Of a stretch of 64,000 bases of DNA, positions 35,915 to 47,270 are shown one piece after another. Position 1 is the first letter of the stretch, and each line of letters starts with the position of its first letter. This DNA comes from Pterobdella sp. o SKG-2022 (Eukaryota; Annelida; Clitellata; Hirudinida; Piscicolidae), in the NCBI GenBank assembly GCA_964035795.1, contig OZ038321.1, positions 20,710,283-20,774,282 of the forward strand, written 5' to 3'. The position numbers were made by a program, and so were the translations under genes. Below the pieces are notes generated by a model. It saw only the letters and a program-made list of their open reading frames with translations. It had not been told where the DNA came from and ran no database searches.

Positions 35915-38900
35915 ATGGCTGCTACGCAAAATGCTAATTTAGAAATTTCGAGTAATATTGAAAATGAAGGTTAATATTTCATAACTAAAAAAACTTTTTA
36001 ATTAGCTTTATGTACAATTTATTAGTGAAATTTTTTTAAATACTTTGACAGTGGAACTTATAGATTGTCCAGCAACTATATCTGAGTCAGAAGAAGATGT
36101 TATAGAGCATTCAATACCAAGCACATCTCAAAATGTCTCTCCTAGCTTAGATAAAATAGTACCAGCTACTCAAAATAATCAATTAAGTCATGAAAAAGAA
36201 AACGCTGCTGACATGAATGTCCCAGTAGAACTGTTGAGCAAAAGTGAAAAAAAGAATGATGAAACCCAACCAACTCATCAATTAGCATCAGAAACTTCAA
36301 CAGCTAAAGAAGAAAAAATTGCATTACCTTTTACAGATTCAGAAAATATAGAAAAAATAAGTGCTTTCAACATTAAGTGGGTTGAATATAACCATAAGAA
36401 CCTCCCTGTTGTCACTCAAAATGAAAATGGGTCTTGTCCACTCTTAGCCATAATTAATTATCTTTTATTGAAAGAAAAAATATCTTTTTCTGCAAACAAA
36501 GCTATTGTTGAATCTCCAGAACTCACTTCCCTTCTTGCCAACTATATTCTAGAGCATGTGTTCAATGTCTGTAATGTTTTTCTATATTAAAATAACTAGC
36601 TTCTAAGATAATAATAGCAAAGGAAAGCAGAGAGATTCATATTTTATTTATGGGGCTTTTTGATTTGCTGTCAAGTTGTCTTAAATGATTTATTAAAAAT
36701 CAAAAAGCTCTAAGTAAATTTTTGAATCTTGTTTTTTTTTTTTTTCAATTTTTCGATAAAATTTATTTTTAGAGAAGGTTTTTGATACATTTTATAAACT
36801 TAATAAATTTAGCTGAATCATAAAATAATTCAAACACCTATACTGTCAATGAAATCACCAAAAGTATAAATCAAATATTACAGATTAATATCAATATTCT
36901 CATGTAATCAACCATCACATCAGCGAGTGGAGCCAAGTTTGAGAGAAAACCTCGAACAGCAGGTGAATGATGCCATATCCATGATCCCCTACCTCGTCAG
37001 AGGACTGGATGTCAATATTAGATTCACTGGGTTTGTCATTTGTCAAACAATTTTATTGTGAGTCCAACCCATGCTAACATGGAAACAGATATTAATCAAT
37101 AGTGTATTTTTTAATATTCAGTTATAATTTTTCAAAAAAAAAACTTTGAAATCATTTTTAAACTAAAGGATTCTAATGATATAAATAAATAACCAAAAAA
37201 AGAAACTTTTAAAATGGCAAAAATTACTTCAAAATCAAAATTATTTCAAAAAAATTCCATATATTATCTATTAATACCTCACACCAATTTCATGTTTTCT
37301 TACTTTCATCTCATATAAGCAAATTCATCAAAATTATATTTTTTATATATTGAAACTAGAGTTTTTTATGATCATTATTTTTAATTTTTGACGTCTTTAA
37401 TAATGCTTTTGACTAATTGGTGAAGCTTTTTTAAGATATTATTCAGCTCTTTAAACATGAGTATTTCATACAATTTTCATATATGCTCCATCAATAATGA
37501 TATTTTTTCTATTATTTTTTCAATAACAACTTTTACTCAAACAGTATCTTTGATGTAGCTTCAAATATCAATGATTTAATTTACATATATTTACAAAATT
37601 TCTTCTTAACTACCCATAATATGTTAAGGTTGAATTTATAGGAAAATATTTTTTTTTTGAAAACAATAAATGTGTCTGAAATTGGCCTCATTTTGAAGGT
37701 TATAAAAATCATTCATTAAGGATAATTATAATAATCTAAATTCCAATTAATTGAATCTTTAGTATCTGTGACCTTTCGGCTTATTACAGAGAATTACATA
37801 ACTAATAGCAAATTAATTACTACTAACATCATTTGTAAACATCTATTTTGTCAGTTTCTCACTTACACACACACATTTTCACACATACTCCTACAAACTC
37901 ACACACACACAGTATAAGGGACTTTGAGTACACATCAGACATAGAGATCTTTAATTTATTGGGCATCCCCTTATACCATGGATGGCTTCTTGAACCTGAG
38001 TTGACCCTTGTCAGAGATGTTATCAAGGATAACTCTTATAACCAATTGGTTAGTGGAATAAATGTAATTAGTTGATGTGGTATCTGTTAAATTCAATGTT
38101 GGTGTGTTGTCTTAATGTTTGTAGTATTAGCTCATTGTCATCATCATCATCATCGTTTTACATCCGTTTCCATACTCTCATGGGCTGGAAAAGTTGCCTT
38201 AAAGTTTATAGTGTTGGTTTGTTCGTGTTATTGTTCCTAGTGTGGTGATTTTATTTTAAGTATGAATCATTTTTTGTTTGTATCTTTTTCATTTTAATCT
38301 GTAGCTGCTTATATTGTTTGGTTTGTTGTAATTGTTTGCTTAAATTACCTAAAAGTTTGACCTAAATTTAAAAAAAAATCAATGAAAAATTTTATTTATC
38401 AAAAATTTAAAACATATTTTCTATACATTTAAAATGAAATTCAATAATATTTCTACAAAAATACTAAGGAAAATTCAAAAGTAATGAATAAAAATAGAAA
38501 AAGCAAAAACACTGAAAATAAAAATGATGATTTCAAAGGGCTGTTCAGTAAAAGTTAATATAATTATTAAATGTTACCAAGGTGGTGAAAATTGTGCAGC
38601 AAAGATCATCAGAAAATGAAAATCTACTGAGAGAAGGTCATTCTTTATATGATGGAAAACACGTTTTCAAACTTTACATACTTTTCATATACCGTTTACT
38701 AATGATTTATGATAAGGTTGTACTCATCGAAAATTTTAGTTTTTAAAAATAAATGTATCAAAAATTCCTCATAAAACTTGGAAATAAAAAGTAATTTATA
38801 TACCGTTTAGTTTCTTCATTCAATCGATGGCTCTGTGATTTCACTCAACACCAAAAATTATTTTAAAACTTATATTCCATAAATATCTAAAGTTTTTTGT

Positions 38901-40953
38901 GTTTTTTGCTGATTTAACCGAAACACTTATTAAAGTTATGCAGAATAAATAGTATTGAAACTATTCTTATAGACACTGTATACACTCATTTAAAACATTT
39001 TTCACGTTAACTTCAAATGAGTCAGTTTTTACATTGATTTCTTCATTAAAAACTTATTTTCTGTAAATTTAATTTTAATATTTATTAATTTTTCGTGACA
39101 AGATAGAACTTATAGAAAAATATATTTATTAAAATAAAAACCTCATTTTGAAGTTTCACACAAAAAAAAATTGTTTAAATATTCGCTACAAAACCAGTAC
39201 TATTTGATAGCTTGAATAACTCACATTTCATATCAAAACAGCATTGATAGCGGAAGAGTTTCTGAACAACACTGCATCTCAACTGACCTACCATGGCTTG
39301 TGTGAGTTATCATCAGCCCTTGAAAGCAGGGAGATGGGAGTGCTATTCAGAAACAACCATTTTCATACCATCCTTAAGCACCTCGTGAGTTTTCTCAATA
39401 ATATTAGATTAATCTGTTTTTCATTAATAATGTTATTAGAAAGAATAATCCTCAATAATGTGAGTTCATGTTTTGTGTTCATGAGTGTTTGATTTGAATT
39501 GAATAATATTTTTCTTTGTTTTCTCATTACTACTTTTACCAGAAATGATAAAAACATATTAATTATCATAGACGCAAACATGGTTTAATTAATATTTTGA
39601 AATTAATTAAAAATCTCTTGATTTATGGAAATTTTTTGAAAGAACATATAAAAAAAATTTTATTCAACTAAAATTCCCGATAAGTTCAAGCTTATCATAA
39701 TTCTGTAGTGAGCTGATGAATTATAAGGTTATTTCATACTGAGTTTGAACTCATCGTAATTATTCCACGCATGCATCTGTTTGCCCAAGTAGATGACTTA
39801 AACTACCGTAATCTAAACTCATTACAGGATTCATTATACGTGCTAGTGACAGATCAGGGGTTTCTGAACGAGAGCGGTGTGGTGTGGGAGAGTCTGACCA
39901 ATATTGAGGGTTCTTTAGTTAATTTCATGTTTATTATTTATTTATTTAAATAAAGTATGGCTTTAAATATTCTCAGCACATTGATTTCATTGACCACCAA
40001 CTCAGCCCAATTGTTTATTTATTTGTTTAGCTGTTTTTAATAGTTTTTTTCTTATAATTTTTTTCATTTTTTACTTTTTTTTTATTTGTTTCTTTATTTA
40101 TTAATCATTCATTTCTACCAGGTGACAGTTATTTTCTCGACTCAAACTTCAAGTTATACAGGCCAAACTCCGATATGTTGAACACAAAAAACGACAACAT
40201 CACGGTCTCTTCGTCAGATGTCCAAATAAATAACGAGTTTGTGACTGTTTTAATCTCATTTAGTTCAATATAAGTACTTTTTTTGGTCGGTCTATTCATT
40301 AATTTGTTTATTTATTCATTTATCAAATATACAATTAGATTTTTTTATACAAAGTTTAAATTGTTTTGATAAGAATGAATTTGATCACTAAGAATTCATA
40401 TTTCTAATGTTTTACCCAGCACGCTCAATAATAATCAATTGAAACCAATTTTTGATTTTGAAATTATTTTAAATTGGTGAAATATTCTGAAATTAAATCT
40501 ATGAAATCTTTCAAGTTATTTGATGGCGTTGACACTGCAGCAGGACGAAATCAAAAACACACCTCAGACCTCAACATTAAACGAGTCAGTTTCATTTTAT
40601 ATGGGCTTTGGCTTAGAATATAAGACTTCAAACAATGATTTATTTCGTTGATTTCATCAGGTAATTTCTGATAGATTGAAATTATAAATTGAAATGTCAA
40701 GTCATTTTTTATTTTTCTAAGTGAGGAGCTGGCCAGAAGTTTACAGCTGGTGGAAGAGCAGACTCAATCAGACGAGGAAGGCAATACAAAACCCAGAAAA
40801 GTTGACACCAAAAAAATCACGAAACAAAAAAGACATAAATCTGATGCCATGAGTAGCTCCCATGGAGCTTCGAACATCACTTCACAGTCATCACCAAGTG
40901 TTCTCAGATCTATAAAGGATAATGTTATTAGTCTTTTTCTATTTTTTTTTTAA
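35915..40953 (+). CDS. MINDY-1/2-type Lys48-specific deubiquitinase (FAM63 family)
   Basis: Cysteine protease that trims Lys48-linked polyubiquitin from the distal end. Exons: 35915-35969, 36052-36557, 36924-37030, 37919-38070, 39242-39384, 39828-39909, 40122-40236, 40516-40584, 40722-40953. They join to 486 aa. The catalytic Cys147 is in QNENGSCPLLAI and the catalytic His is about residue 313 in LFRNNHFHTI. Other family blocks are NIRFTG/DFEYTSDIEIFNLLGIPLYH, AEEFLNNTASQLTYHGLCEL and YVLVTDQGFLNESGVVWESL. The C-terminal DYLMALTLQQDE and EELARSLQLVEEQ helices fit the ubiquitin-interacting MIU motifs. The acidic Ser/Thr-rich N-terminus (1-120) looks disordered. The donor of exon 4 (38070, or 38063) and the last exon are the least certain points: the end reads into ISLFLFFF and an extra 3' exon may have been missed. 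Confidence 0.93.
37055..37085 (+). repeat. Short fragment of a mollusc-like SINE tail
   Basis: gtccaacccatgctaacatgg is the reverse complement of ccatgttagcatgggttggac, which resembles a repeat I know from cephalopod genomic DNA. It lies in MINDY intron 3. Too short for certainty. Confidence 0.35.
37858..37912 (+). repeat. CA-rich tract before MINDY exon 4
   Basis: Interrupted (CA)n and CACA runs extend to a few bases before the acceptor of MINDY exon 4 (exon start 37919). This parallels the (CA)n run before an acceptor in the neighbouring DLG-like gene. Confidence 0.7.
38137..38192 (+). repeat. (CAT)n with adjoining SINE-tail-like sequence
   Basis: catcatcatcatcatcgt is followed by tttacatccgtttccatact and catgggctgg. 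The order (CAT)n, GTTTTACATCCGTTTCCAT, CATGGG resembles the 3' region of SINEs common in octopus and squid. It lies in MINDY intron 4. Confidence 0.45.
38695..38775. repeat. Half-copy of the palindromic MITE family (MINDY intron 4)
   Basis: actaatgatttatgataagg, catcgaaaattttagt and atgtatcaaaaattcctc form the reverse complement of the unit at 19353-19440, in the same motif order. Confidence 0.6.
39625..39710. repeat. Half-copy of the palindromic MITE family (MINDY intron 5)
   Basis: ctaaaattcccgataagttc followed by aagcttatcataattc matches the core of the family (ctaaaattttcgataag...cttatcataa) with a few changes. Confidence 0.5.
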
Positions 40954-42734
40954 ATTAATCAAAGAATTATTTTTAAAATATAACATTTTTTATTTTCATC
41001 GAAAGAATATATAGCTTTTGATAATTTTAATTTTTGGTTTGAAGGATGGTATGTGTAGAACCATCATTTGTTGTGCAAAGTACGACGATCAAAAAATAAA
41101 TAAGTTTGCGCAGTTCATAAAAATACATCGATACTACAATGTGTCACTTCCAATTGTAGTACTCGAGCACTTTCTGAGGTTATCTTCAGCAGTTTTAATT
41201 ATTCAAATCAAGCTGGCATGCTCTTCAAATGAGTTACAAAGATTTTTGTAAAACTTTCAGCTATTTTCATACGAAAATTTTTGTACTTTGCTCAATAAAC
41301 ATGCATTTAGTATATATGTAGCAATTTTATCAAAAGCTAACACTGAACTATTGATAATGAAGTTTTTAAATCATCATTCTTCACAGTGCACGGTGATGTA
41401 GGAGTCAGTGGTTATGCCTTTGAAAGTTTTCTTGAAACAGTTTCGTAAAAATCATGTTTTTTTAGAAATCACTTTGTTTTTGTTGATTTCATTTTTCACT
41501 CATTACACTGTTTTACGTCCATTTTTTTATGAAATTTTGTATTGTTGCAGATTCACTTGAATTTTAGCATTTGCACAATATCTCTTCATACCTTAAGAGT
41601 TATAAGACTTAAAGGATTTACATTATTTATTTAATTTCACTTCAAAAATCATTTTTTCTAGTTTATTAGATTTAAAATGACAGCTCTTTATATATATGAA
41701 TTTTTCTAATTCCTGCATCATATGCTTTTTCGTTGGTTCCTTTAAGCACCTTGAGCATATCATTCATCAATATAGTTTGAGGCTATCAGGAATTCAATAA
41801 ATTTTTGGAGAAGTATTTTGCTGATTTAAATTCTGGGTTTGCTGCACTATTGAGGGATATTCGGTTCTAATTGATCTTCATTCATTGTAAAAAAAAAAAT
41901 TATCGTTTGTGAAACTTAATACTCGCGCAAAGGACTTTTTTTGTAGGTATTTGGTGTTTTTATTTTATGGTTGAATGGTGATAGCACTTTATGATCTTTG
42001 ATGCTGCAATATTTATTCATAATATACATTTCTAATATTGAGTTACTCGCTTCTAATTTTATCGTATTTTTTATAATTGTTTATTTAATACACTAACACG
42101 TCTTATATAATTCACAATGAACGTGTATTTATACAATTTGTGGGCATCAACTTAGACTTTTAAACAGCCATTTGAGCAACAAACCCTTGTTTTCTAGTTA
42201 GGTTCAAACGCTCTCACAAGATCAACAGTTGTTCAAGATACACGTTGTACAACAGATTTATTATTTAAGATAGAAACCTTATTTATATAAACCAAAATAT
42301 TAAACATACCGATATAATTTCAATAAAAATTTAGCTAAAGGCTTAAATTTTGAACGAGTTTTGGTAAATTACATTATCAAGTACTTTTCAAGCTGGAATG
42401 ATTTCATATCAAGGAATATTTTTTAATTGAATGGAGAAATTTTATACGTTTCATAAGGTAAAAGTTCGATTTTATTTAATTTCTTTGCCGAATTAATTAT
42501 GATAAAGACACTTATAAATAAATGAACACAATTTTAACTTTAAAAATAATATTTATACATCGATAGTTTACAACACCAATAAAGTTGATCAAATAAAGAT
42601 CCTCATAATTTTCAAAGTTTGTACAATTTTCAAAGACCTCGCCTTATATGATTTGTAACATAACAACGATAGTTCGACCATTATTGACAACCAACAGATC
42701 GTTCAGAGCTCAAACAGTCGTGCTTTAGGAACAA
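40954..42734. other. Intergenic stretch after MINDY and after the receptor gene (tail-to-tail)
   Basis: No gene recognised. AATAAA at 41294-41299 could end the MINDY transcript. An open stretch at 41018-41251 has no family resemblance and is probably chance. The right part must contain the 3' end of the receptor gene transcript. Confidence 0.4.
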
Positions 42735-45700
42735 CTAAGATGTTCCTTGGATCACTTCTGAACTGACGTAAGCCTCATCAGATGTAGCGTTGTCTTGTGT
42801 GGTTTGGGGCTCGTCAGCCACGCTGGACTGCTGCCTACGTCTAGCCTGGTGGAAGTTGTGCAAAGAGAACCTCCGAGGACCTTGGATTCCAATTTATTTG
42901 CTTAACTATTTTTATATCTGTCATGGTTTATCATAGTTTCGAAAGTAGTTTACCTTGTTTTTTAGAGATAGATTGTTTCTTTGTTATTTGTGTCACTTCT
43001 TTCTTGGCAGTTTTTGATTTGAATAACTCTAGCTGTTTGTGTAGTCTTATCAACTCAGCCTTGCCAACAAAATTTGATTTACTATCAATGTTAGTTTATC
43101 AAAACGTTCATTTCAATAGATTATATCGATCTTTTAATGAAATTGATAAACATTTGAACACTTAAAAAAAAACATTTAAATAAGAAGACCTAAAACATAA
43201 GAGTACGTAAACATAATATTCTAATGTGAGTTTTTAGAACCTTGACATCGTCAGGATTCAAGCCAGCCACAGTAATATCGGTAGATTCATGAGATTTCTT
43301 TGACATGTTTGATGTCTGGTTCCTTAAAGGGTCGTGCTTAGTTTCGTGGGGCCGATGCCGTGTCGTCTTTATGTTGGAAGCAGATTTTGCTTGCCAAAAC
43401 TGTTAATTATATTGCGTTTCATAACTAATGTTTAACGATGTTTCAAGCGGCATTAACTCGTTTGAAATATGATGATAATAATCAATATATTGTATTCGTA
43501 GAAATTCAAATACTCAAATGCTGGAAATTTGAAAGAAAGGATCTTAATGAAAAGCTAAATATTTATTCAAATCAGTATGTATAAAAAATTGAACATTTTA
43601 AGCTTTTTCGGTTTTAAAATATTGATAAATACTTTTGTTCCTAGAATGATGGCCAGGTTTATGGTGACAGTAAGATGGCAACGAAAAAATGCCATAACAA
43701 ATAAAATGTTTGTAGTTAAAACAGCGCTCAAATAATACCTGTTTAAATTTTTAAAATATTTCAAAGATACTTCGATAATAATCAATTCAAATTTTTATCT
43801 ACTTTATTAACTGTTCAACACATTGAGGTCGTACTAGGCTAAATTAGTTCATCTGCAGTCGTATTCTCCGAAAAACTATGATAAGAACTTACTTGACCAA
43901 GTTGAATGCCGCAGAAACGATAGCTTCATTAGCGATTATGATTGTGGTAGCTCGAGCCTCCGATGAGAATGAGGGCGGAGGTTTCAGTTTCAAACAAAAG
44001 ACAAACATCACCGTGAGAAACAAAAATTCAACTTGAAAAATAAATTGCATTTGGGGTTTACAAGGAAAAAATATTTCAAACTCATTTAAAATACCCAAAA
44101 AATTTTTAATTTATCTTAAAACTTTAATCACCAAAGCTTCATGATAAGATTGAATTTGTCAAATATAGCTATAAAAAAACTCAAATGAATCAAAAACTTC
44201 TCCATTATCAGTTTAACACAAAAACATCGTCACATAAAAGCTACATAAATGACTTTAAATAAAAATGTGTTATGTTAGAAAAAATCATGAGGGATATAGA
44301 GCAAACATACTGGCTTGTAGCGTAAGGCTCCAGTAGCCAAAGAAACAAAAAACTTCTTTCATCGTTATGGTCAAACTTTCCATCACTTTCTCAATTCCCA
44401 TGAGAGTCCAAGCTATCAACTGCCACACCAACATAGCCACAGCTATGCCTAGGTATTTCACCAAATCTTTATCTCTCAGCAGGGTTCTTTGCGCTTGTCT
44501 CGATTTTGACTCAACGTTTATTCTTTAAAAAATACCGTATTTTTTTATCTAAGTATTTTTCGTATTCGGCATCATTTTTAATTATCATTTATAATGTTAG
44601 TTTTCACCTGTAAACTTTGAGCATTAGAGAAGCATACAAAAGCAAGAAGCCAACTTCTCTGCACCATGGTCTCAAAGTACAAGCTAGAGCACTCTCGTTT
44701 TGCAATTCCAAATAAACCTTCAACCAAAATGTGAACTTAGTATTAAGAAAACTATTATTGCGATGAAAACTCACAGAAACGTAGATCAAAAGAGCGCCAC
44801 CCAACATCACTTCGTATAACTGCCAAAAACTAAAATGCAACGTCTTTAAAGTAAAATTATTACCAAGATTTCATTAGGCATTTAAAAAAATTCAATTTCC
44901 CACATAACATTTATACAAAATCTACCTTTACTTTTCTCATTTTCACAAGAACTACACCAGAAACAATAACACCAAGCATCACAAGAGCGTGCAGAATGGA
45001 TAAAATAATGACGGCAACTTGTGATAGGGTTCTATTTTGACATGTGTTGTCGCCACAATTATCACAGTCCTCGCATTTCACACAATCAAGCTTTTTACCT
45101 TAGATGATTTATCATCATAATTTACTGAATCAAGAAGTATGAACGATTTTTTAAGCTTTAAAAAAATCATTGATAAATCATAATTGAAAACTTTGATACT
45201 ATGAGCCACCTTTATCATCTTTTTGTAATGGAACATATGTCGGCAGGCATTCACACGTATAACCTCCATTTCTTAAACCGTGTTCCTTTATTTGCTTGCA
45301 CTGCAACAAATTATATCTTTCAATACAATCATTAAAATTCTTTGCGTTTTCAATTAGCAAAAAAAGATATTAGCAAAAAATTCCTCGAAGTAAATAGATA
45401 TTTTGAACATTCAACTAACGTGGGAGTTACTGGGACATTGATAGGTATTATACCAAGGTTTATCTTTGTCTCTTGTGCATTGGTCTATAGATACTTTACT
45501 CAAGTCTATCACCACTTCCATCAAACCACTGATCATTAATTTTAAGTATGTAAATTCATTTAAAAGTGTTTTAAAGTTTAACCATTCTATTTTAAATGTA
45601 GCTATACTCACCTAATGAAGTTTACATGGCGAGAACACGGCTTAAGGAGGTTATAATGAGAAACATACCATTGGGAAACATGGTTGCATTTCTTAAATAC

Positions 45701-46489
45701 TCCACTCCATACAGCATCTGAGATTCCGATGGAATCCAAACATGAATCCATTTCTTCCAAATACTTTGATAGGTTTTTGTATAGCGTTCTATCATCTGTT
45801 AAAGGTTTTGATAGCGTTTAACAATAAATTCAGAAGTTCTATATTAAAAAATCATTAGCACCTTTCTCGAATTTTTCTACAGCAATTATTTTTTCATTCT
45901 TTCTTTTGTAACCCAAGATGATTTTACGCTTATCAGATGTCAAAAAAATGCGAGAAGAGTAAATAAAGTTGAAATTTTTCATTAAGCCTATCAATGTCCC
46001 TGAGAATTCAGAGTTGTCCTCCTTTTTCAACACTTCTCTTGTATCACTTTCCAATTTTTCTAATTTTTTTTCAAAATTTTCACCGATTTTTTTAGCTTTC
46101 ATCTTAGTTTTATTATTTTTCAATAAAGAACCTGTAGAAAAATATTCTGCAACGAGTTGAGATGTTAGTTTAAAAAGTTGAACATCAATACGAAAAACGT
46201 GATTGAGGACTTGTTCGTGTTGGTTGAACTGAAAGGAATCTCCAGTCTTGCACTCATTTTCAATGACCACCTCAATGTCATTCAATAAGTTCTTGAAGTT
46301 TTCCTTTGTATTAACGTTTTTCTCTTTTTTTGGTGATACGAAGGCTTCATTTGAGATGCTTTCGACGTTTTGGAGACCTGTCAACGAGCCATCTTTGGTG
46401 TTTGTTAACGATTCAAAAGAATCCGTTTGACTTGAAGCGAATAACACCAAACAAAACAAGACTGTAGCAAATAGATATTTCAATAACAT
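42735..46489 (-). CDS. Class C orphan G-protein-coupled receptor, GPR158/GPR179-like
   Basis: Seven-pass receptor of glutamate-family class C; the vertebrate relative GPR158 is a metabotropic glycine receptor. Exons: 45862-46489, 45669-45795, 45420-45528, 45210-45300, 44926-45098, 44775-44843, 44608-44717, 44312-44522, 43893-44080, 43633-43738, 43241-43399, 42954-43059, 42735-42880. They join in phase to 740 aa. A signal peptide (1-20, MLLKYLFATVLFCLVLFASS) leads a polar ectodomain. Then follow a Cys block (SCLDSIGISDAVWSGVFKKC), an EGF-like CKQIKEHG...NGGYTCECLP and a Cys-rich stalk (CVKCEDCDNCGDNTC). Seven membrane segments follow: TM2 YEVMLGGALLIYVS, TM3 CTLRPWCREVGFLLLYASL with LKVYR, TM5 QVEFLFLTVMFVFCLKL, TM6 IIIANEAIVSAAFNLV, TM7 ILFVMAFF. 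The tail begins KFWQAKSA and includes a coiled-coil-like AELIRLHKQLELFK. The EGF-plus-stalk arrangement points to GPR158/179 over mGluR or GABA-B. The ectodomain N-terminus is not recognisable by eye as a Cache domain. No ligand can be inferred. Confidence 0.85.
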
Positions 46490-47270
46490 TTTTTAAATTA
46501 CTCAACGCATATTTCTGAAACTAATGCACGAAGCATATTGAATTTCTATAAAATTTTCATTTAACGAATAAAAAAACATTTCAAACATGATTTGGACACT
46601 TGAAAACGAAAGTATATTTTGATGAAGTGTACGCCATTGCACAACAATACATAATGTATGCTTGCTACTAAGCAAACGCAGTATGTGTAGATTTGGTATT
46701 TAAAAGTTTTAGAATCCATACGTTTTTATGAAGAATTTTTTTTAAATTAAAAATTTATTTAGCACTTGTTAATTAACTCAACATTTTCAAAAGATATTTC
46801 AAAAAGAGGAAAAATTTGAAAAGTTTTGGCACAAATATTTTGATAAAGTAGTTTGTAATATGAGACTATAGATTCATACAAACTACACACTAAAGAATAA
46901 TATTTCATCAAACCGTGCAAAATTAAGCATGACTTAACAACATACACGGCTTTAAGAAAGATAAATTTAATTTTTCCAATTTTCTACTCCAAAATAACTT
47001 TCTATAAATAGTTATATAACATAGAGTTGGACTAATAACTACACATATGAGGAAGGAAAAGTTTTTGAATGATTCACCGAAGCAAAAGTTGCGGCACAGA
47101 CAACACTTACACGCATATATAATATATCATAGCAAACCTCAAGTTTTCAAGAAGGGGAATTCCAATTATATTATCAATACTCTATTTTCAAACTTTTTTG
47201 TTTAGTTCATTTGAGGTTTCTATGATTTGGAAATAGAAGTTGAAAACGGATTTTTTTGTTGAAACACGAC
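46490..47270. promoter_or_regulatory. Divergent intergenic region receptor / calponin-like gene
   Basis: 781 bases separate the starts of the receptor (minus) and the calponin-like gene (plus). Both 5' untranslated regions and promoters must lie here. No element recognised; an open frame at 46759-46947 (minus) looks like chance. Confidence 0.45.

Noticed and set aside
41018..41251. Extra 3' exon of MINDY beginning after ttgaag near 41045
   Set aside because: An AG and an open frame exist, but the translation shows no resemblance to MINDY C-termini and the upstream exon already reaches a stop.
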